This document shows, in pieces, positions 7,782 to 19,500 of a stretch of 64,000 bases of DNA. The stretch is from the NCBI GenBank assembly GCA_013397435.1, contig VZRG01000748.1, forward strand, positions 158,410 to 222,409, written 5' to 3'. A program made the position numbers and the translations under genes. Source of the stretch: Erythrocercus mccallii. Its lineage: Eukaryota > Chordata > Aves > Passeriformes > Dicruridae. How positions within the stretch are numbered: the stretch's first letter is position 1; every line of letters starts with the position of its first letter. The notes under the pieces are model-generated. The model was given only the letters and a program-made list of their open reading frames with translations. It had not been told where the DNA came from and made no database searches.

Positions 7782-10700
7782 CATAATATTTATCCCTTAA
7801 TTGTGAGAGACAACCATCTATATATAGGAGGGGGAACCCTCCCCTGGGAGAGATGAGCTGTGTTGGGAGGAGAGGGAGGCAGTAATGATCTCCCACATAA
7901 GGAGATGGATGTTACATGCAGCCAGGACCTCACAGCAGGAAGGAGGCATCAATCACAAGCTGCCCTCCTGAGCATCAGTGCTCTCCAATCCCTGAAGGGG
8001 AGCAGGGGGCCTAACCCTGCCTGGCTGTGAACAAGTGCTGGGGATGCAGCACAGGTTGGCTGATCTGTGCCTGCCAGGACCGCGGGACGCTGGCTGCCCG
8101 TCAGCTGCCCTGCTACACTGCCAAACGAAAACAGGGAAAGAGACTTTTTCCTTTTTTCCCTTTTTTTTTTTCCTTTCCCATCTCCCTCACAGATCATTTT
8201 TCTTCTGTGTTTCAGATAAGAGAATGCTCATGAGCAGAGTTAATTATGTTCTGCAGAGGTGTATATGAGGCTTTGGGGTTGCAACAGGCGCTCTTATGGC
8301 TGAGGCAGCTCCTTTGCTGCTCCTTCATGCTGATGTGCAGTCCAAGGAAACCCTGCACATGGACCTGCTGTGGAGCTGGAGGCAGGCTGCAGAGTGCCAA
8401 TGATCCGACGATGTCTCACGCCATGGGAGCTAAGGATACTGCAGAAAGCAGGTCCAGCAGCCTAATGGGGGAGGGCTGTGAGGGAAAAGGAAGGGAATAA
8501 GGGACTAGTGAGGGCAAAAGCAAGAAGGTAATCATCAAACTGAGAAACTAGTGGTCCTTTTTGCCTTAGGCAATTTCGAATGCTGTGACAGTAAGATTTT
8601 AAAAAAAGTGTGATGGGGAAGTCAAGTTCTTCACTAGCACCACAAACTCATTCCTTTCTATTTCCATGGCTTGCAGTTGTAGCAGGACACCTCTTTTGAA
8701 AGATTGCCTGTATGGGAGAGCTTAACACACGAACACATCCTCCCCATGCTTCTGAGTTGGAGTAATACAGTAATTGGGACTGCCAAACAATTTCTGGCTG
8801 GAAGACAAAAAAAAAAAGGCAGAGAAGAGGATGACCAACCACCAATTCAAACGACGACCTTCAACCAGTTGTGCCAGTGAAGGGAAAATCTGAGTAAAAA
8901 GATGGAGGAGTGAATTTCCAGGCGATCTCTTGCTTCTTCAAACAATCCTGAGGGGTCGCCACGTAAAGGGAGGAAATGGTGTTTCTGCTCAGAGGGGTGC
9001 TACAGCTAAGCAAACCCTGAGAGATAGGAGGGCAAAAGCAGAAACCACTGAAAAGAGGAGCTTGCTGGCAGCGGGAAGAACAAGAAATTATCAAATCTGG
9101 ATCAAAATGACACTGGAAGAAAGGGAAAAAAACCTCTTGCTGAGGTGGACTGGGCTAATCATTAGCTCTCCCGAGTGGTGGAGGGGGAGGGAGTCTGCCG
9201 AAGGGACGATTACTTGGGAACCTGAAGAGCTAACAAGAGCAGCTATTTCCATTTCAAATGGAAAGGCGAGAGGACATCAAACACTAATGATCCGGAGCTT
9301 TCCCTGAACACTGAGCCACACAAACGCTCAGGGTAATTGAAGCCACATGTAGCTAAGATGAAGAAGCTGAATTCTGCTCAAGCGGGCGGGAACATCCACA
9401 AAGTAAACAAAGATAAAATCGCAACCTGCAACAAACAGCTCTGCAGTGGGCTCCCCACCCTCCAATTTGCCTACCACGTGTGATCCAAATCCATCAAGTG
9501 CTCTGCATAATGACACCACCCTCCTCGTCCTGCAGCTCCCCAGAATCTATGGACACCTATTCCCATGGGTGAATAAGCCAGTGAAAAAAAATTAAAACTG
9601 GTAGTAAATAAATATTTGTTTTAAACCTCAGTTTCAGATAATTACGGACTAAGAATGTCAGTAGACCACAAGATGGGCTTGAGATCTTTTTGCTTATTCA
9701 TCCATTTTCTAAAAAGACTGAGGTGACTTCTGTTTAGAACTAGTGAGGAATACCAATCAACCGATCACTGCTTTTCAGTCCCTGATCTCCTGCTGGGACT
9801 GCATTTAGCTATTAAGTGGTAGTTTGATATGGTCTCATTCTTCCTACCTGGAAACCAGACTGAGATCCATCAACCTATTTCAGAGGGAGACATCTGCTGT
9901 CACTGTCATCATTGCCCTGGGGTTTAAAAACCTGTCAGTTCCAAGGTCATAAACACCGATTACCTTACCAGCTCCAGATTTATGAATGCCCATCTAAGAG
10001 CAAATCCAAGTCCCCATCCCATTCTAGCAGTTCAAAAACCCTAAGACAAGGGAAAAGTGTTTCTGTGTTGTAAAAAGTATGAAGGTCACTAAGCTTTATT
10101 TAATTTCATTTTATTTAACATAAAGCTTAGTGTGTTTATTTATTCAATTAATCTAATTTTAGTTAAAAATAGGTGCCCCAGATTAGAAACAGCTGCCTTA
10201 TGGACAAGAGCATCCACAATGGTATCCAGCACCCAAAAAACTCTAAACCCATCTTCCTTCTCCTCCACAGTCACCTTGGCCAAGCTGTGGCAGAAAACTA
10301 GGACTTCGCACTCTGGCAGCAGAGCCAGGAGCACCTTTATAGAGAGGGATAAGACCAGTGCACAGGGCATTGAGTCTTTTCTCCTGTTGGAGGCAGAAGC
10401 CCGCATTCTTCCTGCTGTACCCGTCACTTAACCTATGCACAGCAGTAGGAAGAAGAGGAAAGGCAGTTTCTAAGGTAACCGCACACCCAGCACTCTGAGT
10501 TGTGCTGAAGACAGCCAGCTGCTGCAAACAGCTGGGAGGCACTGGGTAGCATGCAGGTGAGTGCTGTCCCTGGCACGAAGCCCCAATGCAGCACTGGGAA
10601 AGCATGATGTCACACTGAAGCAGCTGAAGGAAAGTCCCTATGTGAGACATGCTCAAGTAATCCCACGCTGTCAGGACAAGGAGGTGGGTCAATGAGTTAG

Positions 10701-10948
10701 CTGGGCTCCCTGCATGCAGGTGCAAGGAAATCTTCTTGGAGCATGCCAGTGTGGAGGTCATTGCAATGTTCCCTGCCTCCTCCAACCAGGTTTTGAAGGC
10801 TCTCTGTCTCCTTTCCCACAGTGCCAGATGGAATATTTGCCTCCCAAGAGATACTTTTAACCCTTGTAGCCTGTCCTTTGCAATGCAGATCATCAGCACC
10901 AGCAGTCCTGGCAGGAAGAGTTTCCTTTAGCATCTGCAGCATATAGAC
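7782..10948. other. Gene-free interval
   Basis: About 3.2 kb without a recognisable exon, RNA gene or transposon. It contains a pyrimidine-rich stretch at 8143-8180 with an 11-T run, and an 11-A run at 8807-8817. The longest open frames are 125 codons at 8930-9307 (plus) and 218 codons at 10243-10899 (minus). Neither shows a domain, a convincing start context or splice structure. Confidence 0.45.
8143..8180. repeat. Polypyrimidine tract
   Basis: Low-complexity T/C stretch including eleven consecutive T at 8161-8171. Confidence 0.8.
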
Positions 10949-10986
10949 GTGTGTGTATGTGTGCAGGCTAGACCCAGGTATGAACC

Positions 10987-10989
<3 letters not shown>

Positions 10990-11021
<32 letters not shown>
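10990..11021 (+). repeat. (TG)16 dinucleotide microsatellite
   Basis: Thirty-two bases of uninterrupted TG. A shorter imperfect TG run (10949-10963) lies just upstream. Likely length-polymorphic between individuals, as pure dinucleotide tracts of this length usually are. Confidence 0.97.
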
Positions 11022-11022
<1 letters not shown>

Positions 11023-12908
11023 ATTCAGGGTAGATAGAGGTACACAACACACATAGGCTCTGTGGCAGTGAGTGAAAGCCCAGACACATACTTCTGAGCC
11101 CATTTTGTAAAATATAGGCAGCAGAGCCTCTGCTTGTGCAGTACATGGGAGCACCTCAGCCAGCTGGCAAGCCTCACCTTGTGCTGCAGCCAGCACCAAT
11201 GCAGTCTTGCCTGATACTGAAACCATTACTCTTCACCATTCCCTCACCCTGTGCTGCCTCTTCATCCCCCAAGAAGCTTGGAGCTAAAATTATATACCCG
11301 AATAGTTATTCTGTCGCTTGAAAACAAATTTCCTCCCTCACCACCCTTTTCTTTGACATGTGTGTTTAATATCAAATTGTTAATAAACCAGCCTTGTGGT
11401 CAAGCTTTTAATAAAAGAGCTTCCAGAGACTTTTAAAAGCATTGTAGTCACTCAACTAGCCACATTATGCTGAGTAAGGGCTGCAGGGCTTTAGCAGAAG
11501 GAGCCTTGCTGCTGAAAATGCTCCCAGTCCATGTGTGCATGTGTTTTACTCACTCACATTGTCTCTTGTTCTCCCAAAGTCATTTGTTCTCTCTCTCCTT
11601 CTCCCTTCACCTATCTAGATCTGCAGTCTTTGTCTGGCTATCATGAAATACTACCCCTACAGATGTCTACAAATAAAAGAATGATTAAGAAGGGATTCTT
11701 CAATGTCATATGGATTTTTCCTTCCCTAGGATTGTGCATAACCAAAGAGAGGTCAAAAAGGAAGGAATGGATCCTTCAAACCTCCCTCATTCCTTCCTCA
11801 GCTCTATCTGCTTCTTTTCACAACACTAACCTTTTTCTTCTCTAAGAGCATATATATGCACATATACATATTCTTCTCCCCCTTCAGCATGAAATATTGA
11901 TGAATTCTGCTCCCCTAAATGAAAGTTTGTTGCAGAAGAAGCCTGCAGTTCATCTTCAGCAGGAGGAATGCAAATGTGTTGAAATCCTAGGAGCCGTAGG
12001 ACAGCAAAATACAAGGGCTGCTGCAACAGCTGCCAGATCATGTTTGCTTCTGCGCACAGGCACAGACAGTAGCAGGGCAGGAAAACTGCCCCAAGCAGTG
12101 CTGACCCTCCTGGTTCCCCAAGCAAGAGGCAAAAACATGCTGCCCAAGTAGGGAGCTTCTTTACATAGAATTTATGCCTTGAATTATAGGGGAGGGCCAA
12201 GCTACTGTTAGCACAGACATAAATCTGTGGCTAGTGAAGCTAAAAGGGAGTTATTCCAGATTTACACTCCCATCGGAGGGTTTATACATGTAGTTTTCCA
12301 CAGTGCCTTCTGCCATCCCAGGCATCGCTGCACATGTCCAGCTTCCATAGGCTCTGCCAGAATAAGGCACGCATAACAATTCGGTAATTAGTCCTCTCCA
12401 GGTCTGATGTACAAGACTTGCCCCCAGGGGATCTGAGCACTTAGGAGAAAACCAACAACAACCCATAACATTTAGGGAGCTGTGCTTTTCTTTGCTTCCT
12501 CCAAGGAACAAAGTGATGATGCCTGTTAGTCTGTGTATGTAATTGGACTCTGAGTGCTAAGTGAGGAACATCAAATTGGTGAGGCTTGCTAACAGACCTC
12601 CAAGTGAAGTACTGTGGCTGTTCCTGAGCATTTGGCATTCAGGTAGGAAGAGATGGAGATAGAAGGCCTTGAACATCACTGCATACAGGGGTCCCTAACC
12701 ACAGCCCTTTCTCAAAAGAGCTACTGACCCCTTTTTAAATGTTCTATCAACTCCTGCATCTGAAAAGGCAACCTATATTCGCCAGTAGGGGCAGAGTGGT
12801 CAGTGTCAGGCAAGATGACAGTGAGGAAAGGCACAAGTGGGAAGGGGTCAGGTGCCAAGAGTCTTTTCTCAGTCTTCCAAGTCACTGAAACATCCTGTTT
12901 TTCCCCTG
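11022..12908. other. Gene-free interval
   Basis: No exon, RNA gene or clear repeat is seen. Frames at 11531-11845 (plus, 104 codons) and 11826-12200 (minus, 124 codons) overlap each other and are without recognisable domains. Confidence 0.45.
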
Positions 12909-13055
12909 CTCATAAAGTCATAGGATAGTTTGTGTTGAAAGAATTGGCTTGAAGATCATCTAGTTCCAACCCCCTGCTGTGAGCAGGGACACATTCCACT
13001 AGACCAGGTTGCTCAATGTTCCATCCAGCTTGGCCCTGAACATTCCAGGGATGTG
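12909..13055 (-). mobile_element. CR1 LINE 3' end
   Basis: The plus strand reads as the reverse complement of the avian CR1 3' region: GATCATCTAGTTCCAACCCC, then CTAGACCAGGTTGCTCAA and CTTGGCCCTGAACATTCCAG. CR1 is the main LINE of birds, and 5'-truncated copies of this kind are common. The piece lacks any reverse transcriptase sequence and cannot move. Confidence 0.95.
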
Positions 13056-13674
13056 AAACATGGAGGTATGAAAGCTTCTGCTACATAGAGGAGCATAATA
13101 ACGATTTCCCAAGCTCTAATGCTTGAAATTAGTGCTGCAATGGCACCTCAAAACCTCACTGTCATCTACACTACATTCATTTTGAAGTGATTAAAGACCT
13201 TGGAAAATCCTCTTTGAAAGTCCCTCAGCCAGAAGCCAAAACCAGTGAAGCCAAACACAAGCAACAGCAGCCAACCTGATGCTTGCCTGATGCTTGCTGC
13301 ATACCCCTAGTGACCCTACCAAACTCACTGCCACACTACCTGCCCTGAGAACCACAGCTTCTCTGCTGGCCTTGCTGAAGCCAGATGTACTGGGAGATTT
13401 ATGAGGGTTTTCATGAGCTCTCCTCAGCATCACACACTCCCTGGTCACAGCCAACCCAGGGACAGAATCACAAATCCCATTTCACAGATGAGAGGAGTTA
13501 GGCACTGAGAGGTGGACTATTTCACAGTCAAATCTCCCACCCAGATCCCTACTACCTTGGTTCCCCAGCCCTTCCCAAATTCTTTTGAGCAGCCCAGACC
13601 CTTTACAATGTGCTGCTCCCACTTGTGACTACGGTGATGGATGGTGCCCATTGCTCCCCCTCCTTCTCCTCTGT
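13056..13674. other. Gene-free interval
   Basis: Ordinary unique-looking sequence. An 87-codon minus frame at 13191-13454 has no recognisable domain. Confidence 0.4.
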
Positions 13675-13890
13675 GTATTAGCAACTGAATGTGTTATTTT
13701 TGTCGGCAGTTGAGGCAGTTTCATGCATCCTACTGTGTGGCTTATCTTCGGCAATTAGCACTTTCTGCCATATCTGATAGGAGAGAAAGTCTCAGCTGCC
13801 CCTGATTAATTGCCAAGTATTTGCTCTTTTTTTCCTACTTCCGTGGCCTGGAATTAATTAGTTTACCCCCTTATCCCTTTCATGGGCCAG
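13675..13890. promoter_or_regulatory. Candidate conserved non-coding element or enhancer
   Basis: Contains several homeodomain-type cores in about 200 bp: GGCAATTAGC (13750-13759), GATTAATTGCC (13804-13814) and GGAATTAATTAG (13850-13861). The first two form an inverted pair with 8-bp arms (GGCAATTA and TAATTGCC) 49 bp apart. The interval has no repeats. Conservation is inferred from this motif density and was not tested. Confidence 0.4.
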
Positions 13891-15041
13891 AGCGTTCTCC
13901 TCTTTTTGTGCAATTACATATAATAGCAATGCCTGAAATCCCCTGGGGAACAGTTGAGAGAGGCTCTCAATGGGGAGTAAAGGAACCTGAAAGCAAGGAG
14001 ATTGCCAAAGGTCATATGTCCTACAGCTTCCCTGCAGTCTTAAAATATATATTATCCTCTGACTCCAGCACAAACTCCTTCCCTGCACCACCTACCTCGC
14101 TGCCTTATCCAGGTTTTTCAGTTAGTTAATGTCTGAACAGCAGGAAAAGCTTGCAGACCTAAATCCCAAGAGTGAACAAGAGATGTAAAAGAACGGCCGT
14201 CCCCTTGACTGCACCTTCAGGTGTTGCAGAAAACACAGACCTCAGAGCCCAGCAGGGACAATCACATAATGCTTGCCTGCCACTACATGGCGATAGGAAC
14301 ACTGGCTCTAATTTGAAGGAGATACTACAGTTTAGATACAGCAGCTAAACAGTCTCACAGTCTCTGGCTGAGGAGGATGACTCCTGTGGCTCACTCAAAA
14401 CCCAACCAACAGCTGACCTGGGGGAAAGGAGGACAGAAGATGTCCCTAAGCAAGAAGACCATGTCTAGTTCCTCCCTCGCAAATGCAGGTGACACTGGCA
14501 CCAGTGTTCACATCCCAGTCTTGTTTTCCTGAACAGTAAATCAGGAGTAAATGAGTATGAAAGCTCTGTAACTGAAAGCATACCTTGATCCTATGTCCAA
14601 AAGGGGAAGACTGTTTTTTGATATTTTTAAATTGAGTATCCCCAAGCCAGGTCTCATCTAGACACTGCAGCCCTTGAGGGAACGGTATGTGGGGCAGTCC
14701 TCTACCTGGCATGAGGAAAAATCAAGACATCTGGGAAGGAGTGAGGCAGAACTTCATCTGATTCTTGAACTGTTGGCAGCAGATCCATCTAAGGTCTTAT
14801 TTACAGAGGTTTTTAGACCCATAATTGTTATCTTCCTTCTTATCTTGTTCACACCCATTATTAGGCAATGTGGTCTTTACAGTCCACTCCATTTGAGTCA
14901 CTTCACTTACTGTATTTCTTTTTAAGCTGATGTCAGATGGCTGCGTTTTGTCCAACACAGCCTGAGTTTCAGGGGGCTTTTTGGGTGTCAAGGTTCCTGT
15001 GCATTAAAATTTTTGTGCTATCTCATTTGAAGATAAGGAAC
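13891..15041. other. Gene-free interval
   Basis: No exon, RNA gene or named repeat. The open frames do not exceed 102 codons and overlap on both strands. Confidence 0.4.
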
Positions 15042-15624
15042 TGTTATATATGAGTGATGGAAATTAATTCGTGCTTGTTAATTATGAACAATTGGAGTAA
15101 ATTCAGGCTTAAGTTATGTCACATAAAATATTATAACCAAAGCTGCTCGTGGTAAAAACGAATCTTGAAACAGCAGCTTCAAGGGTAGCACCTTGGAACC
15201 AGGGTGGGGGAGACTTTGTGTTTTGCATTTGTATAGACAAAGGCTGGCTTGCCCAGCTAGTTAATAGCTGTGGCCAACTCGCAGCCATTCACATTAATCA
15301 TCGAAGCTGATAACAGGACACCCAACAATACAGCCAAGCACCAGAAATCAATAGAGACACTCCACCCAGGAAACTCTTTTCTACATGAAGCTGAACGTCT
15401 CAGAGACAAGACAAAGGAACCAGCCCAGAGAAGAAAAACAAAACCATCAACCGAGATGAGGGACAGTATCAGCCCATAAAAGAACATCAGCAGCGAGGCA
15501 GCAAGACTAAGAAACCTTTTTAGGCAAGCTGAAGACCGACATTAGTCCAACACCAGCACATCAACTTCATAAAGGAACTTTAGTTTTTCTATTGTCAGCC
15601 CTCGCCTGAGGGCTACCAAAACCC

Positions 15625-15632
15625 TATAAAAA
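15625..15632 (+). promoter_or_regulatory. TATA box of LTR copy 2
   Basis: TATAAAAA after CCC, in the same context as at 557-564. Confidence 0.7.
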
Positions 15633-15773
15633 TGAACTGTTCAAGGGGAACACGTGGACAGAGAGGGGAATGCCCAGTTAGACGCTGTCTCTCTGTTCCA
15701 CCAGTGTCAGATTCCTAGGGCTGACACTTGATCAGTTTGTATCGTAGTTCTTTTTCTAAATTGTATATAGTTT

Positions 15774-15779
15774 AATAAA
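15774..15779 (+). terminator. Polyadenylation signal of LTR copy 2
   Basis: AATAAA in the AT-rich tail, about 150 bp after the TATA box. Confidence 0.6.
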
Positions 15780-15825
15780 TTTTTATTTTTGTTTAATAAT
15801 TTTGATTGGCGTTTCATCTATAACA

Positions 15826-16271
15826 CTAGGAATCCGTAACTGCACAGAGATACCTGCATGTGTCAGGGAGGGGGAAATGGGTCAGGGACTGGCTTCGCAC
15901 ATGGTGTGGAGCTAGGAAATGCAAGCATGCTAGGTATATTACATACACACCCCCCTATAATTTGAATCATGGTCTGCATCCTTCAGTATACACTGCATGC
16001 TCCAGAGAGCATCTGCTGAGCAAAAGGCACTAACATACAAAAAGGAGGAAGCTTGCTTTAAAGCAGCTGTATATATCCATCCAGACTGTGTGCTGCAGTC
16101 AGTGAGTTGTTTCAGGCAAAATGGTTGAGTCTTTCTCCTTGGGAAGGCACCTCAGTGAGCACTGCTGGGCTTTCCATCAATTCAGCATGGTGTTGGGGCA
16201 GCAGCCATTTCCTTGCTCAGATTCAAAAGGACAAAAAGCATCCACAGCTGTTTCTCATCCATTTGTTTCTG
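15826..16271. other. Short gene-free interval between two solo LTRs
   Basis: About 450 bp of unique-looking sequence separates a plus-strand and a minus-strand LTR. No coding or RNA features are seen. Confidence 0.4.
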
Positions 16272-16325
16272 GAGGTGTTATAAATGAAAAATCGCCAATC
16301 CGAATTTAATGAAAAATGAAATGGT

Positions 16326-16331
16326 TTTATT
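16326..16331 (-). terminator. Polyadenylation signal of the minus-strand LTR
   Basis: TTTATT on the plus strand reads AATAAA on the element strand, within the family motif TGTAATCAATAAA. Confidence 0.6.
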
Positions 16332-16488
16332 GATTACAATTTTGGATAAAATTTGGAAAATAGAAAAATGAGACAACGAATCCCAATATCCCAAAGCACC
16401 GGCCCGGGGATTGGTGCTTGGTGGCACAGAGTCTGCGTCCAAATGACACTGTCTCTGCGTCCACGAAGACGTGTGTTCTGCGGTGTGG

Positions 16489-16496
16489 TTTTATAC
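16489..16496 (-). promoter_or_regulatory. TATA box of the minus-strand LTR
   Basis: TTTTATAC on the plus strand (GTATAAAA on the element strand), about 160 bp before the poly(A) signal. Confidence 0.6.
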
Positions 16497-19370
16497 TGTT
16501 TTTCATAGCCTGGGGCTGAGGTGTACAATGAAGAGAATAGCTTTTCCTGGTGGAGATGAAGTCATCCGTAGTTGGACAATGTAACTTGAAGTGTGCCTGG
16601 GTGTATCCTGGTTTCAGGTAGAGACTGTTTTTGTTTTATGATGGCTGTACTTGAGGTCGGACAATAGCTTCGATAGCTGGTTTCTAGAGACTTATGGCTT
16701 GGCCGTTGAGGCTGTGCTTCTCCATTGTTCTATTTCAGGACGCTCATTAGTGCCTCTCCCCTCGGTGATTGGGCGAAGTTGCCTGGCCAGTTTGTGTTAA
16801 TGTTTCTTATCTCTGCTGCAGGTGAGCCGCGCCTAAGCCATCTGCTGCTGCTGCTGTAATATGTGAGCTTTTCTTGGAAAAACCTGACTTTTGCATAGAT
16901 ACATTTTATACAATTTAGCAAAATATTATTATAAAATAACATAGCAGGAATTACATCATATGTTCACCTATAACAGAGGGAACAAGATGAGGTAGTTTTT
17001 TGCCTTACTCTATAGGGAGTTTTTCTAATACTGTGGGGCAGATCTGGAGAAGATGAGTCTATTTGGGGAAAGCAAGTTTTGCCAGTGGTCTGTTGAGGGG
17101 CCTAATACAGCCTCTGTTCCACAGGGACCTATGGGTTGCAGTCTGCAGCAGCAGGCACAGAGGAGACCCTTTTTCCTCCCTACATGAATTCCCATTTATA
17201 CATGAAGATCCTAGATTGTGTTCTGATTCTGTTCCTTCAAAACCTGCACCCCCAGCCATGCTCTGCTAGTGTGAAATGGTCAATCTGCCTTTACTTGGGT
17301 AGTGCTATAGTCATTTCACACCTTCTGAACCTCTAAAGCTCTTTCCTTCATAATTAGGAGTGTTACTGACCTCATATGAAGAGCTCTTATATGGCAGGAA
17401 GGAAAAACTGAGGAGGCTCTTCACCCTCCAACTCTCCCCTGCCCACCATGGCACCTGCAATGTGATTCATGCACATGCACCAAGTAACATTATTTGTTTT
17501 ACCTTAGAGTAATCCACAGCTTTACTAAGGTGGCACTCACAGAAGTGACTTGAAAGCAAACCCATAAATGTCTCTCTTAACTACTTGGTAAAACATTTAA
17601 TTTTCTATGTCTTTGTTTCACAGTTGTGAGTAACAGCAGACAGGGAAGATATGCAACACAATGGCTTTGAATGACATGGGAAGCCAAGTGCCTGCTCATG
17701 ACAGCTCATTCAGGTTTGCAGAAGCAGAGCACAGAGGCACATGCGTTCCTGCCTGCACAGTTCTGAAATGGCATTTGCGACTGAGTACCTGTACAAACCA
17801 AGCATTTTACAGGAGCAAACATTTTTTCAGCCTCATTTGAATGCAAAGCCGCCATCATTACACACATAAAGTAAACATGCAATAGCCTCACAAGACCCCC
17901 AGTGGTCACGGAGTTCATTCCCCAACTTCCTAACAGCAAAGTCCTGTGATTTCTGTGTCAAACACTGCTCAAAAAGAAGGTTAGAATCTCATTAGATCTT
18001 AATTTGTTGCTACACACTGTCTACCTTAGGTTCGCCCTACTGGCTTCCATACAAAGTGTTGGTTTTGCTTACTTCTGTATGTCTTTGCTGGGTTTCCAGA
18101 CATTATTAAACATGTGGCACAATCCATCCCAGAGGTAGCTGCATTTAGTTGTGTCTGAATGATTGCTTTATGTATGTAGTCTGCAAAGCAGTGAGTGATT
18201 CTTCAAGATGTCAGTCATCTTCATTAACATAAATAAGATATGTTTCATTTTAGTCACTCTAAAATCATTGAGTCATTTATTGATGTCTCAGTAATTTATG
18301 AGCTCTGCATCTTTGCTGGAAACCTACCAGTGTGATTGGTTGCAGGAATAAACGGGCACAGTACAGAAATAGATCTCTGTCTAAATGAAGTTCAACTATT
18401 TCATCTCTGGGTCAAAGGGTGAAACAGACTGGGGTGATAATGCTTGTGAGCCTTTCACCGGCAGTTCATACAGTTAGTGACAAAATGCCACTGTGTTGCC
18501 CAGTGAAAAATGGTCATCTCATGTTCCTGTTGGTGCTACGGCTTATCATGGACATCCAAAAACTGAATCCAGTTCCCCTTTTTGCCGGCAACTTTAGCCC
18601 AGAAGGAAAAGGACTCACTAGAACAGAGAATGAACTTCCTTCCTGTTCCAAGAAATGGTTAGCCAGGAGAGGTGCACATTATCTTTGCTGTGCTGCAGCT
18701 GGAGCTTTTATCTGGAGGGATGATGAAAGGGAAACATGAGTCTCCTGGGGTGTTAGTCAAGCACTCTCATCTGTCTCAGTTCAGACAGAAATTTTATCAG
18801 GCAAGAGAACTGAGTGGGTTCAGATGAGCTCTGGAGAGGCATCCAGATCCTCTGCTGATAAGACAAATCAAAATGGGATGCTAGCTTGTCACAGTTCAGA
18901 GAGAAGAGGAGCCCTGCATCCTCAACATCACTTTAACAGACATCAGCTCAGTGGTGGGATGGAGGATTTGTCAAAAAAATAGGTCTAGATTTAGCATCTC
19001 TCACACTGGCCTGCTTCTGCCACATGCTTCAGATCCTTTCTACTCAGAAATGCCCAGCAAGTGTGACCATGAAGCCAAAGAGGAGAAAGGTGGAGAAGTC
19101 ATGGCCCATACGAGAGTCAGCCAAGTGTGATGCTGAGTGTGCACACAGTCACTCCAGCTCTGGCCGTGAGTTTTCCCTCAGACAGGAGGAGAAGGAGAGC
19201 AGGACAGGTAGGATGCCCAGAGCCCACACTGACATTTCTCACTTCCCCATAATCTCACCTCTGTCACCTCACTTCTGGGAGAGAGGCAACTTTAAAAAGA
19301 GGTTTTGTCAAGCCCACCAAAGGGGAAAAGAAAAGGACCCCTAAGTGTAAACAAACTTGTGTGCCTTAGT

Positions 19371-19500
19371 TTCCTTATCTCAGCCCTATTTGTTCCCTTT
19401 CCCTTCTGCTTCTATCATGTTTTCTTCTCTCCTACCTCTCTTACTTTCCCTCTCATCCCTTTCTGCCTCTTCCAGTCTTCTTCTTCATGTTTTCTCCTTG
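19371..19500. repeat. Pyrimidine-rich tract
   Basis: About 130 bp dominated by T and C on the plus strand with interspersed CCCTTT and TCTTCT units. Low complexity, not a clean microsatellite. Confidence 0.6.

Larger units (their letters stand above)
15042..15825 (+). mobile_element. Complete solo LTR (family A, copy 2)
   Basis: Starts TGTTATATATGAGTG and ends GGCGTTTCATCTATAACA, 784 bp. It carries a TATA box at 15625 and AATAAA at 15774 and is about 95% identical to 1-749. There is no exact duplication at the termini, but AGGAA occurs one base before (15036-15040) and two bases after (15828-15832). Either the duplication has been altered or this is coincidence. No retroviral genes adjoin, so it is a solo LTR. 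Confidence 0.92.
16276..16975 (-). mobile_element. Complete solo LTR with perfect 4-bp target-site duplication
   Basis: On the plus strand it starts TGTTATAAATGAAAAATCGC (the reverse of the family 3' end) and ends TGTTCACCTATAACA, 700 bp. GAGG flanks both sides (16272-16275 and 16976-16979). The minus strand carries a TATA-like GTATAAAA at 16489-16496 and AATAAA at 16326-16331. It belongs to the same broad family as 1538-2266 and 50749-51428. No internal sequence is present. Confidence 0.95.

Noticed and set aside
8807..8817. Poly(A) tail of a processed pseudogene
   Set aside because: Eleven A without an upstream gene-like body, poly(A) signal or target duplication.
10927..11226. Histidine/threonine-repeat protein on the minus strand
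   Set aside because: The repeat is a translation of the (TG)n microsatellite.
1..15825. The two 95% identical plus-strand LTRs (1-749 and 15042-15825) as the 5' and 3' LTRs of one provirus
   Set aside because: The 14 kb between them holds other LTRs, a CR1 fragment and unique DNA but no retroviral genes, primer-binding site or polypurine tract. They are better read as separate solo insertions.
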